The position numbers and the translations under genes are program-made. A DNA stretch of 64,000 nucleotides from NCBI RefSeq assembly GCF_051401765.1, contig NW_027480532.1, forward strand, positions 124,001 through 188,000, written 5' to 3'. Positions 23,647 through 36,700 of this stretch are shown here, one piece after another. The notes beneath the pieces are model-generated. The model saw only the letters and a list, made by a program, of their open reading frames with translations. It did not search any database and was not told the DNA's origin. The stretch's first letter is position 1; each line of letters starts with the position of its first letter. This DNA comes from Calliopsis andreniformis (taxonomy: Eukaryota; Arthropoda; Insecta; Hymenoptera; Andrenidae).

Positions 23647-26600
23647 ATCTTCAATCCTCAATCCTCAATCGTCATTCGTCAATCCTCATTCTTCAATCCT
23701 CAATACCCAATCCCCAATCTTCAATCTTCAACCCTCAATCCTCAACTCTCAATCCTCAACCCTCAATCCTCAGACCTCAAACCTCAATCCTCAACTCTCA
23801 GCCCTGATCCTCAATCCTCAATCCTCAATCTTCAATCCTCAATCCTCAATCCTCATTCTTCAGTCCTCAACACCCAATCCTCAATCTTCAATCCTCAATC
23901 CTCAATCCTCAACACTCAATCCTCAATGTTCAAGCCTCAATACCCAACCCTCAGTCTTCAATCCTCAATCCTCAATCCTCAATCTTCAGTCCTCAATCCT
24001 CAGCCCTCAATCCTCAATCTTCAATCCTTAATACTCAATCCTCAATCCTCAGTCCTCAAACCTCAAACCTCAATCTTCAATCCTCAATACTCAATCTTCA
24101 ATCCTCCGTCCTCAATCCTCAACCCTCAATCCTCAATCCTCAATCGTCAGGCTTCAATCCTCAACACTCAATCTTCAATCCTCAATCCTCAATCCTCATT
24201 CCTCAATCCTCATGCTTCAATCCTCAATACCCAATCCTCAATCTTCAATCCTCAATCCTCAATCCTCAATTCTCAATCCTCAATCCTCAGTCCTAAGTCC
24301 TCAAATCTCAATCCTCAACCCTCAGCCCTCATCCTCAATCCTCAATCCTCAATCTTCAACCCTCAATCCTCAATCCTGAAGCATCAACCCTCAATCCTCA
24401 ATCCTCAGTCCTCAAACCTCAATTCTGAATCCTCAATCTTCAGACCTCAGTCCTCAACAATCAGATGTCAATCCTGAATCCTTAATAGAATATCATCAAT
24501 TCACAGTTTTTAATACCCAATACTCAATCTGCAATCTTCAAATCTCTATTCACAAACATCAATTCTCATCACTCAACCCTCAACACTCAGTCCGCAATCC
24601 TCAACCTTCAACCCTCAATCCTCAATACTCAATCCTCAATCCTCAATCCTCAATCGTCAATACTCAATACACAATCTTCAATCCTCAATCCTCAATCCTC
24701 AATCCTCAATCCTCAATCCTCAATCCTCAATCTTCAATCGTCAATACTCAATCTTCAATCCTTCATCCTCAATCCGCAACACTCAATGCTCAATCCTCAA
24801 TCCTCAATCCTCAAACCTCAATCTTCAATCCTCAATACTCATTCTGCAATCCTCAATCCTCAATCTTCAATCCTCAATCCTCAATCGTCGATCCTCAATC
24901 CCCAATCCTCAATCTTCAATCCTCAATCCTCAATCCCCAATCCTCAATCCTCAATCCTCAATCTTCAATCCTCAATACTCAATCTTCAATCCTCAATTCT
25001 CAATACTCAATAGAATATCCTGAATTCTCAGGATTCAATACTCAAACCTCAACACGCAACACTGAATCCTCAATCCTCAATCCTCAATCCTCAATCTTCA
25101 ATCCGCAATACTCAATCTACAATCCTCAACCCTCAATCCTCAGTCCTCTATACTCAATCCTCAATCGTCAGGCTTCAATCCTCTATACTCAATCTTCAAT
25201 ACTCAATCCTCAATCGTCATTCGTCAATCCTCATTCTTCAGTCCTCAATACCCAATCCTCAATCTTCAATCTTCAACCCTCAATCCTCAACTCTCAATCC
25301 TCAACCCTCAATCCTCAGACCTCAAACCTCAATCCTCAACTCTCAGCCCTCATCCTCAATCCTCAATCCTCAATCTTCAATCCTCAATCCTCAATCCTCA
25401 TTCTTCAATCCTCAACACCCAATCCTCAATCTTCAATCCTCAATCCTCAATTCTCAGACCTCAACCCTCAAACTTCAATCCTCAATACTCAATCTTCAAT
25501 AATCAATCCTCAATTCTCAATCCTCAATACTCAATCCTCAATCCTCAATCTTCAATCCTCAATCCTCATTCTTCAATCCTGAATACCCAATCCTCAATAT
25601 GCAATACTCAATCCTCAATCCTCAGTCCTCAGTACTCAACTATTAGTCCTCAATTCTCAATACTCAATCCTCAATCCTCAATTCTCAATCCTCAATCCTC
25701 TGTCCTCAGTCCTCTAACCTCAACCCGCAACCCTCAGCCCTCATCCTCAATCCTCAATACTCAATCCTCAATCCTCAATCTTCAATCCTCAATACTCAAT
25801 CTTCAATAATCAATCCTCAATTCTCAATCCTCAATACTCAATCCTCAATCCTCAATCTTCAATCATCAATACTCAGTCTTCAATCCTCAATCCTCAATCC
25901 TCAATCCTCAATCCTCATTCTACAATCCTCAATACACAATCCTCAATCTTCAATCCTCAATCCTCAATCCTCAATCCTCAATCCTCAGGCCTCAAACATC
26001 AATACTCAACCCTCAGTCCTCGTCCTCAATCCACAACAATCAATCCTCAATCCTCATTCTTCAAGTATCAATATTCAATCTTCAGTCCTCAATCCTCAAT
26101 CCTCAATCCTCAATCCTCAATCCTCAATCCTCAATGTTCAATCCGCAATACCCAATCCTCAATCGTCAATCCTCAATCCTCAATCGTCATTCGTCAATCC
26201 TCATTCTTCAGTCCTCAATACCCAATCCTCAATCTTCAATCTTCAACCCTCAATCCTCAGCTCTCAATCCTCAACGCTCAATCCTCAGACCTCAAACCTC
26301 AATCCTCAACTCTCAGCCCTCATCCTCAATCCACAATCCTCAATCTTCAATCGTCAATCCTCAATCCTCATTCTTCAATCCTCAACACCCAATCCTCAAT
26401 CTTCAATCCTCAATCCTCAATTCTCAGACCTCAACCCTCAAACTTCAATCCTCAATACTCAATCTGCAACCCTCAATCCTCAGTCCTCAATCCTCAATCC
26501 TCATTCTTCAATCCTCAATCCTCAATCCTCAATCCTCAATCCTCAATCCTCAATCCTCAACACTCAATCCTCAATGTTCAATCCTCAATACCCAACCCTC

Positions 26601-26711
26601 AGTCTTCAATCCTCAATCCTCAATCCTCAATCTTCAGTCCTCAATCCTCAGTCCTCAAACCTCAATTCTGAATCCTCAATCCTGAATCCTCGATCTTCAG
26701 CCCTCAGTCCT

Positions 26712-26853
26712 CAACAATCAGTTGACATTCCTCAATCCTCAGTAGAATATCCTCAATTCACAGCTTTCAATACTCAATACTCAATCTGCAATCCTCCAAC
26801 CTGTATCCACAAACATCAATTTTCACCACTCAACCCTCAGCACTCATTCCTCA
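26712..26853 (+). repeat. Gamma island, copy 2
   Basis: Offset 22,825 from copy 1. It carries the GTTGACATTCC variant and the intact AGAATATCCTCAATTC core. Confidence 0.85.
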
Positions 26854-28073
26854 ATGTTCAATCCTCAATACTCAACTCTCAACCTTCCATCCTCAATACT
26901 GAATCTTCAATCCTCAACTCTCAATCCTCAATCCTCAGTCCTCAACCCTTATTCTTCAATCCTCAGTACCCAATCCTCAATCTTCAATCCTCAATCCTCA
27001 ATCCTCAATTCTCAATCCTCAATCCTCAATCCTCAATTCTCAATCCTCAATCCTCAATCCTCATTCTACAATCCTCAATACACAATCCTCAATCTTCAAT
27101 CCTCAATCCTCAATCCTCAATCCTCAATCCTCAGGCCTCAAACATCAATACTCAACCCTCAGTCCTCGTCCTCAATCCACAACAATCAATCCTCAATCCT
27201 CATTCCTCAAGTATCAATATTCAATCTTCAGTCCTCAATCCTCAATCCTCAATCCTCAATCCTCAATCCTCAATCCTCAATGTTCAATCCGCAATACCCA
27301 ATCCTCAATCTTCAATCCTCAATCCTCAATCCTCAATCCTCAATCCTCAATCCTCAATACTCAATCCTCAATCCTCAGTCCTCAAACCTCAATACTCAAT
27401 CTTCAATCCTCCGTCCTCAATCCTCAACCCTCAATCCTCAATCCTCAATCGTCAGGCTTCAATCCTCGATACTCAATCTTCAATCCTCAATCCTCAATCC
27501 TCATTCCTCAATCCTCATTCTTCAATCCTCAATACCCAATCCTCATTCTTCAATCCTCAATCCTCAATCCTCAATTCTCAATCCTCAGTCCTCAGTCCTA
27601 AGTCCTCAAATCTCAATCCTCAACCCTCAGCCCTCATCCTCAATCCTCAATCCTCAACCTTCAACCCTCAATCCTCAATCGTCATTCGTCAATCCTCATT
27701 CTTCAGTCCTCAATACCCAATCCTCAATCTTCAATCTTCAACCCTCAATCCTCAACTCTCAATCCTCAACCCTCAATCCGCAGACCTCAAACCTCAATCC
27801 TCAACTCTCAGCCCTCATCCTCAATCCTCAATCCTCAATCTTCAATCCTCAATCCTCAATCCTCATTCTTCAATCCTCAACACCCAATCCTCAATCTTCA
27901 ATCCTCAATCCTCAATTCTCAGACCTCAACCCTCAAACTTCAATCCTCAATACTCAATCTGCAACCTTCAATCCTCAGTCCTCAATCCTCAATCCTCATT
28001 CTTCAATCCTCAGTCCTCAACCCTCAATTCTGAATCCTCAATCCTGAATCCTCAATCTTCAGCCCTCAGTCCT

Positions 28074-28215
28074 CAACAATCAGTTGACATTCCTCAATCC
28101 TCAGTAGAATATCCTCAATTCACAGCTTTCAATACTCAATACTCAATCTGCAATCCTCCAACCTGTATCCACAAACATCTATTTTCACCACTCAACCCTC
28201 AGCACTCAATCCTCA
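28074..28215 (+). repeat. Gamma island, copy 3
   Basis: Differs from copy 2 by CATCTATTTTCACC where copy 2 has CATCAATTTTCACC, and by CAGCACTCAATCC at its end. It defines a sub-lineage with copies 5 and 6. Confidence 0.85.
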
Positions 28216-28715
28216 ATCTTCAATCATCAATACTCAGTCTTCAATCCTCAATCCTCAATCCTCAATCCTCAGGCCTCAAACATCAATGCTCAACCCTCAG
28301 TCCTCGTCCTCAATCCACAACAATCAATCCTCAATCCTCATTCTTCAAGTATCAATATTCAATCTTCAGTCCTCAGTCCTCAATCCTCATTCCTCAATCC
28401 TCAATGCTCAATCCTCAATGTTCAATCCGCAATACCCAATCCTCAATTTTCAATCCTCAATCCTCAATCCTCAATCCTCAATCGTCAGGCTTCAATCCTC
28501 AATACTCAATCTTCAATCCTCAATCCTCAATCTTCAATCCTCAATCCTCAATCCTCATTCTTCAATCCTCAACACCCAATCCTCAATCTTCAATCCTCAA
28601 TCCTCAATTCTCAGACCTCAACCCTCAAACTTCAATCCTCAATACTCAATCTGCAACCCTCAATCCTCAGTCCTCAATCCTCAATCCTCATTCTTCAATC
28701 CTCAATCCTCAATCC

Positions 28716-31700
28716 TCAATCCTCAATCCTCAATCCTCAATCCTCAACACTCAATCCTCAATCCTCAATCCTCAATATTCAATCCTCTATACTCAATATT
28801 CAATCCTCAATCCTCAATCCTCAATCCTCAATCCCATTCATCAATCCTCAACACCCAATCCTCAATCTTCAATCCTCATTCTTCAATCCTCAATACCCAA
28901 TCCTGTATCTTCAATCCTCAATCCTCAACTCCCAATCCTCAATCTTCAATCCTCAATCCTCAATCCTCAATACTCATTCATCAATCCTCAACTCCCAATC
29001 CTCAATCTTCAATCCTCAATCCTCAATCCTCAGACCTCAATCCTCAACCTTCAATCCTCAATACTCAATCTTTAATCCTCAACCCTCAATCCTCAATCCC
29101 CAATCCCATTCATCAATCCTCAACACCCAATCCTCAATCTTCAATCCTCAACCCTCAATCCTCCAATCTCAATCCTCAATCCTCAATCCTCAAGACCTCA
29201 AACATCAATACTCAACCCTCAGTCCTCGTCCTCAATCCACAACCATCAATCGTCGATCCTCAATCTTCAATCATCAATGTTCAATCTTCAATCCTCAATC
29301 CTCAGTACTCAATACTCAATCCTCAATCCTCAATCCTTAATCCTCAATACTCAACCATCAATCCTCAATTCTCAATACTCAATAGAATATCCTGAATTCT
29401 CAGGATTCAATACTCAAACCTCGACACTCAACCCTCAATCTTCAATCCTCAATCCTCAATCGTCAGGCCTCAATCCTCAATACTCAATCTTCAATCCTCA
29501 ATCCTCAATCCTCATTCCTCAATCCTCAATACCCAACCCTCAATCTTCAATCTTCAACCCTCAATCATCAATTCTCAATCCTCAATCGTCAGGCTTCAAT
29601 CCTCAATACTCAATCTTCAATCCTCAATCCTCAACCGTCATTCGTCAATCCTCATTCTTCAATCCTCAATACCCAATCCTCAATCTTCAATCTTCAACCC
29701 TCAATCATCAACTCTCAATCCTCAACCCTCAATCCTCAGACCTCAAACCTCAATCCTCAACTCTCAGCCCTCATCCTCAATCCTCAATCCTCAATCTTGA
29801 ATCCTCAATCCTCAATCCTCAATTCTCAATCCTCAATCCTCAATCCTCAGACCTCAAACATCAATACTCAACCCTCAGTTCTCGTCCTCAATCCACAATC
29901 ATCAATCCTCAATCCTCAATCTTCAATCATCGATATTCAATCTTCAGTCCTCAATCCTCAATCCTCAATCCTCAATCCTCAATCTTCAATGTTCAATCCG
30001 CAATACCCAATCCTCAATCGTCAATCCTCAATCCACAATCCTCAATCCTCAATCCTCATTCTTCAATCCTCAACACCCAATCCTCAATCTTCAATCCTCA
30101 ATCCTCAATTCTCAGACCACAACCCTCAATCTTCAATCCTCAATACTCAATCTGCAACCATCAATCCTCAGTCCTCAATCCTCAATCCTCATTCTTCAAT
30201 CCTCAATACCCAATCCTCAATCTTCAATCCTCAATCCACAATCCTCAATCCTCAATCCTCATTCTTCAATCCTCAACACCCAATCCTCAATCTTCAATCC
30301 TCAATCCTCAATTCTCAGACCTCAATCCTCAATCTTCAATCCTCAATACTCAACCTTCAATCCTCAACACTCAATCCTCAATCCTCAACCTTCAATCCCC
30401 AATACTCAATCTTCAATAATCAATCCTCAATTCTCAATCCTCAATACTCAATCCTCAATCCTCAATCTTCAATCATCAATACTCAGTCTTCAATCCTCAA
30501 TCCTCAATACTCAATCCTCAATCCTCAATCTTCAATCCTCAATACTCAATCTTCAATAATCAATCCTCAATTCTCAATCCTCAATACTCAATCCTCAATC
30601 CTCAATCTTCAATCATCAATACACAGTCTTCAATCCTCAATCCTCAATCCTCGATCCTCAATCCTCATTCTTCAATCCTCAATACACAATTCTCAATCCT
30701 CAATCCTCAATCCTCAATCCTCAATCGTCAATCCTCAATGTTCAATCCGCAATACCCAATCCTCAATCTTCAATCCTCAATCCTCAATCCTCAATCCTCA
30801 ATCCTCAATCCTCAATACTCAATCCTCAATCCTCAGTCCTCAAACCTCAAACCTCAATCTTCAATCCTCAATACTCAATCTTCAATCCTCCGTCCTCAAT
30901 CCTCAACCCTCAATCCTCAATCCTCAATCGTCAGGCTTCAATCCTCAATTCTTAATCTTCAATCCTCAATCCTCAATCCTCATTCCTCAATCCTCATTCT
31001 TCAATCCTCAATACCCAATCCTCAATCTTCAATCCTCAATCCTCAATCCTCAATTCTCAATCCTCAATCCTCAATCTTCAATCGTCAATACTCAATCTTC
31101 AATCCTCAATCCTCAATCCGCAACCCTCAATGCTCAATCCTCAATCCTCAATCCTCAAACCTCAATCTTCAATCCTCAATACTCAATCTGCAATCCTCAA
31201 TCCTCAATCTTCAATCCTCAATCCTCAATCGTCGATCCTCAATCCCGAATCCTCAACCTTCAATCCTCAATCCTCAATCCCCAATCCTCAATCCTCAATC
31301 CTCAATCTTCAGTCCTCAATAATCAATCTTCAACCCTCAATTCTCAACACTCAATAGAATATCCTGAATTCTCAGAATTCAATACTCAAACCTCAACACG
31401 CAACCCTGAATCCTCAATCCTCAATCCTCAATCCTCAATCCTCAATCTTCAATCCTCAATACTCAATCTTCAATCCTCCATCCTCAATCCTCAGTCCTCA
31501 ATCCTCAATCCTCAATCGTCAGGCTTCAATCCTCAATACTCAATCTTCAATCCTCAATCCTCAATCGTCATTCGTCAATCCTCATTCTTCAATCCTCAAT
31601 ACCCAATCCTCAATCTTCAATCTTCAACCCTCAATCCTCAACTCTCAATCCTCAACCCTCAATCCTCAGACCTCAAACCTCAATCCTCAACTCTCAGCCC

Positions 31701-34700
31701 TCATCCTCAATCCTCAATCCTCAATCTTGAATCCTCAATCCTCAATCCTCAATTCTCAATCCTCAATCCTCAATCCCCAGACCTCAAACATCAATACTCA
31801 ACCCTCAGTCCTCGTCCTCAATCCACAACCATCAATCCTCAATCCTCAATCTTCAATCATCGATATTCAATCTTCAGTCCGCAATCCTCAATCCTCAATC
31901 CTCAATCCTCAATCTTCAATGTTCAATCCGCAATACCCAATCCTCAATCTTCAATCCTCAATCCACAATCCTCAATCCTCAATCCTCATTCTTCAATCCT
32001 CAACACCTAATCCTCAATCTTCAATCCTCAATCCTCAATTCTCAGAACACAACCCTCAATCTTCAATCCTCAATACTCAATCTGCAACCCTCAATCCTCA
32101 GTCCTCAATCCTCAATCCTCATTCTTCAATCCTCAATACCCAATCCTCAATCTTCAATCCTCAATCCACAATCCTCAATCCTCAATCCTCATTCTTCAAT
32201 CCTCAACACCCAATCCTCAATCTTCAATCCTCAATCCTCAATTCTCAGACCTCAATCCTCAATCTTCAATCCTCAATACTCAATCTTCAATCCTCAACAC
32301 TCAATCCTCAATCCTCAATCTTCAATCCTCAATACTCAATCTTCAATAATCAATCCTCAATTCTCAATCCTCAATACTCAATCCTCAATCCTCAATCCTC
32401 AATCTTCAATCATCAATACTCAGTCTTCAATCCTCAATCCTCAATACTCAATCCTCAATCCTCAATCTTCAATCCTCAATACTCAATCTTCAATAATCAA
32501 TCCTCAATTCTCAATCCTCAATACTCAATCCTCAATCCTCAATCTTCAATCATCAATACACAGCCTTCAATCCTCAATCCTCAATCCTCAATCCTCAATC
32601 CTCATTCTTCAATCCTCAATACACAATCCTCAATCTTCAATCCTCAATCCTCAATCCTCAATCCTCAATCCTCAGGCCTCAAACATCAATACTCAACCCT
32701 CAGTCCTCGTCCTCAATCCACAACAATCAATCCTCAATCCTCATTCTTCAAGTATCAATATTCAATCTTCAGTCCTCAGTCCTCAATCCTCAATCCTCAA
32801 TGTTCAATCCTCAATCCTCAATGTTCAATCCGCAATACCCAATCCTCAATCTTCAATCCTCAATCCTCAATCCTCAATCCTCAATTCTCAATCCTCAATA
32901 CTCAACCCTCAATCCTCAGTCCTCAAACCTCAAACCTCAATCTTCAATCCTCAATACTCAATCTTCAATCCTCAGTCCTCAATCCACAACCCTCAATCCT
33001 CAATCCTCAATCGTCAGGCTTCAATCCTCAATACTCAATCTTCAATCCTCAATCCTCAATCCTCATTCCTCAATCCTCATTCTTCAATCCTCAATACCCA
33101 ATCCTCAATCTTCAATCCTCAATCCTCAATCCTCAATTCTCAATCCTCAATCCTCAGTCCTAAGTCCTCAAATCTCAATCCTCAACCCTCAGCCCTCATC
33201 CTCAATCCTCAATCCTCAATCTTCAACACTCAATCCTCAATCCTGAAGCATAAACCCTCAATCCTCAATCCTCAGTCCTCAAACCTCAATTCTGAATCCT
33301 CAATCTTCAGACCTCAGACCTCAACAATCAGATGTCAATCCTGAATCCTTAATAGAATATCATCAACTCACAGTTTTCAATACCCAATACTCAATCTGCA
33401 ATCTTCAAATCTCTATTCACAAACATCAATTCTCATCACTCAACCCTCAACACTCAGTCCGCAATCCTCAACCTTCAACCCTCAATCCTCAATACTCAAT
33501 CCTCAATCCTCAATCGTCAATACTCAATACTCAATCATCAATCCTCAATCCTCAATCCTCAATCCTCAATCCTCAATCCTCAATCCTCAATCTGCAATCG
33601 TCAATACTCAATCTTCAATCCTCAATCCTCAATCCGCAACCCTCAATGCTCAATCCTCAATCCTCAATCCTCAAACCTCAATCTTCAATCCTCAATCCTC
33701 AATCGTCATTCGTCAATCCTCATTCTTCAATCCTCAATACCCAATCCTCAATCTTCAATCTTCATCCCTGAATCCTCAACTCTCAATCCTCAACCCTCAA
33801 TCCTCAGACCTCAAACCTCAATCCTAAACTCTCAGCCCTCATCCTCAATCCTCAATCCTCAATCTTGAATCCTCAATCCTCAATCCTCAATTCTCAATCC
33901 TCAATCGTCAATCCTCAGACCTCAAACATCAATACTCAACCCACAGTCCTCGTCCTCAATCCACAACCATCAATCCTCAATCCTCAATCTTCAATCATCG
34001 ATATTCAATCTACAGTCCTCAATCCTCAATCCTCAATCCTCAATCCTCAATCTTCAATGTTCAATCCGCAATACCCAATCCTCAATCTTCAATCCTCAAT
34101 CCACAATCCTCAATCCTCAATCCTCATTCCTCAACCCTCATTCTTCAATCATCAATATCCAATCCTCAATCTTCAATCCTCAATCCTCAATCCTCAATTC
34201 TCAATCCTCAATCCTCAGTCCTAAGTCCTCAAATCTCAATCCTCAACCCTCAGCCCTCATCCTCAATCCTCAATCCTCAATCTTCAACCCTAAATCCTCA
34301 ATCCTGAAGCATCAAACCTCAATCCTCAATCCTCAGTCCTCAAACCACAATTCTGAATCCTCAATCTTCAGACCTCAGACCTCAACAATCAGACGTCAAT
34401 CCTGAATCCTTAATAGAATATCATCAATTCACAGTTTTCAATACCCAATACTCAATCTGCAATCTTCAAATCTCTATTCACAAACATCAATTCTCATCAC
34501 TCAACCCTCAACACTCAGTCCGCAATCCTCAATATTCAACCCTCAATCCTCAATACTCAATCCTCAATCCTCAATCGTCAATACTCAATACTCAATCTTC
34601 AATCCTCAATCCTCAATCCTCAATCCTCAGTCCTCAATCCTCAATCTTCAATCGTCAATACTCAGTCTTCAATCCTCAATACTCAATCCGCAACCCTCAA

Positions 34701-36700
34701 TGCTCAATCCTCAATCCTCAATCCTCAAACCTCAATCTTCAATCCTCAATACTCAATCTGCAATCCTCAATCCTCAATCTTCAATCCTCAATCCTCAATC
34801 GTCGATCCTCAATCCACAATCCTCAACCTTCAATCCTCAATCCTCAATCCCCAATCCTCAACCCTCAATCCTCAATCTTCAGTCCTCAATAATCAATCTT
34901 CAATCCTCAATTCTCAATACTCAATAGAATATCCTGAATTCTCAGAATTCAATACTCAAACCTCAACACGCAACCCTGAATCCTCAATCCTCAATCCTCA
35001 ATCCTCAATCTTCAATCCTCAATACTCAATCTTCAATCCTCCATCCTCAATCCTCAGTCCTCAATCCTCAATCCTCAATCGTCAGGCTTCAATCCTCAAT
35101 ACTCAATCTTCAATCCTAAATCCTCAATCGTCATTCGTCAATCCTCATTCTTCAATCCTCAATACCCAATCCACAATCTTCAATCTTCAACCCTCAATCC
35201 TCAACTCTCAATCCTCAACCCTCAATCCTCAGACCTCAAACCTCAATCCTCAACTCTCAGCCCTCATCCTCAATCCTCAATCCTCAATCTTGAATCCTCA
35301 ATCCTCAATCCTCAATTCTCAAACCTCAATCCTCAATCCTCAGACCTCAAACATCAATACTCAACCCTCAGTCCTCGTCCTCAATCCACAACCATCAATC
35401 CTCAATCCTCAATCTTCAATCATCGACATTCAATCTTCAGTCCTCAATCCTCAATCCTCAATCCTCAATCCTCAATCTTCGATGTTCAATCCGCAATACC
35501 CCATCCTCAATCTTCAATCCTCAATCCACAATCCTCAATCCTCAATCCTCATTCTTCAATCCTCAACACCCAATCATCAATCTTCAATCCTCAATCCTCA
35601 ATTCTCAGACCACAACCCTCAATCTTCAATCCTCAATACTCAATCTGCAACCCTCAATCCTCAGTCCTCAATCCTCAATCCTCATTCCTCAATCCTCAAT
35701 ACCCAATCCTCAATCTTCAATCCTCAATCCTCAATCGTCATTCGTCAATCCTCATTCTTCAATCCTCAATACCCAATCCTCAATCTTCAATCTTCAACCC
35801 TGAATCCTCAACTTTCAATCCTCAACCCTCAATCCTCAGACCTCAAACCTCAATCCTAAACTCTCAGCCCTCATCCTCAATCCTCAATCCTCAATCTTGA
35901 ATCATCAATCCTCAATCCTCAATTCTCAATCCTCAATCCTCAATCCTCAGACCTCAAACATCAATACTCAACCCACAGTCCTCGTCCTCAATCCACAACC
36001 ATCAATCCTCAATCCTCAATCTTCAATCATCGATATTCAATCTTCAGTCCTCAATCCTCAATCCTCAATCCTCAATCCTCAATCTTCAATGTTCAATCCG
36101 CAACACCCAATCCTCAATCTTCAATCCCCAATCCACAATCCTCAATCCTCAATCCTCATTCCTCAATCCTGATTCTTCAATCATCAATATCCAATCCTCA
36201 ATCTTCAATCCTCAATCCTCAATCCTCAGTTCTCAATTCTCAATCCTCAGTCCTAAGTCGTCAAATCTCAATCCTCAACCCTCAGCCCTCATCCTCAATC
36301 CTCAATCCTCAATCTTCAACCCTAAATCCTCAATCCTGAAGCATCAATCCTCAATCCTCAATCCTCAGTCCTCAAACCTCAATTCTGAATCCTCAATCTT
36401 CAGACCTCAGACCTCAACAATCAGATGTCAATCCTGAATCCTTAATAGAATATCATCAATTCACAGTTTTCAATACCCAATACTCAATCTGCAATCTTCA
36501 AATCTCTATTCACAAACATCAATTCTCATCACTCAACCCTCAACACTCAGTCCGCAATCCTCAACCTTCAACCCTCAATCCTCAATACTCAATCCTCAAT
36601 CCTCAATCGTCAATACTCAATACTCAATCTTCAATCCTCAATCCTCAATCCTCAATCCTCAGTCCTCAATCCTCAATCTTCAATCGTCAATACTCAGTCT
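28716..36700 (+). repeat. 7,985-bp tandem duplication, copy 1
   Basis: Every marker recurs 7,985 bp downstream: alpha 29,379/37,364, 31,351/39,336 and 34,921/42,906; beta 33,343/41,328, 34,404/42,389 and 36,436/44,421. The copies differ at only three places I found: A31766/G39751, T32803/C40788 and C35547/A43532. The left edge lies in a pure TCAATCC run at 28,716-28,745. An internal, imperfect duplication spaced about 1.93-1.97 kb is present (alpha 29,379 and 31,351). Confidence 0.93.
28760..29280 (+). repeat. Atypical sub-segment of the 7,985-bp repeat
   Basis: About 520 bp carry units rarely seen elsewhere in the window. These are TCAATATTC and TCTATAC runs near 28,775-28,800, CCCATTCATC with a 6-bp unit near 28,833 and 29,103, and TCCAATC followed by an 8-bp TCAAGACC near 29,160-29,195. 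I found it again only in the second copy at 36,745-37,265. It has no coding or RNA signature. Confidence 0.72.

Larger units (their letters stand above)
18940..28760 (+). repeat. Block A: 9.8-kb higher-order block, first copy
   Basis: The block recurs as 41,023-51,284. The offset is 22,083 up to about 27,672 and 22,524 after that, the change being a 441-bp (63-heptamer) insertion or deletion. It holds beta islands at 19,245, 20,306, 22,338 and 24,476, alpha at 20,823, 22,855 and 25,007, and gamma at 26,712 and 28,074. The left 3.7 kb (to 22,602) also recurs at 33,038-36,700, offset 14,098. The alpha copy at 22,855 reads CAAGAGAATATCC instead of CAATAGAATATCC, unlike all other alpha islands. 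Confidence 0.85.
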
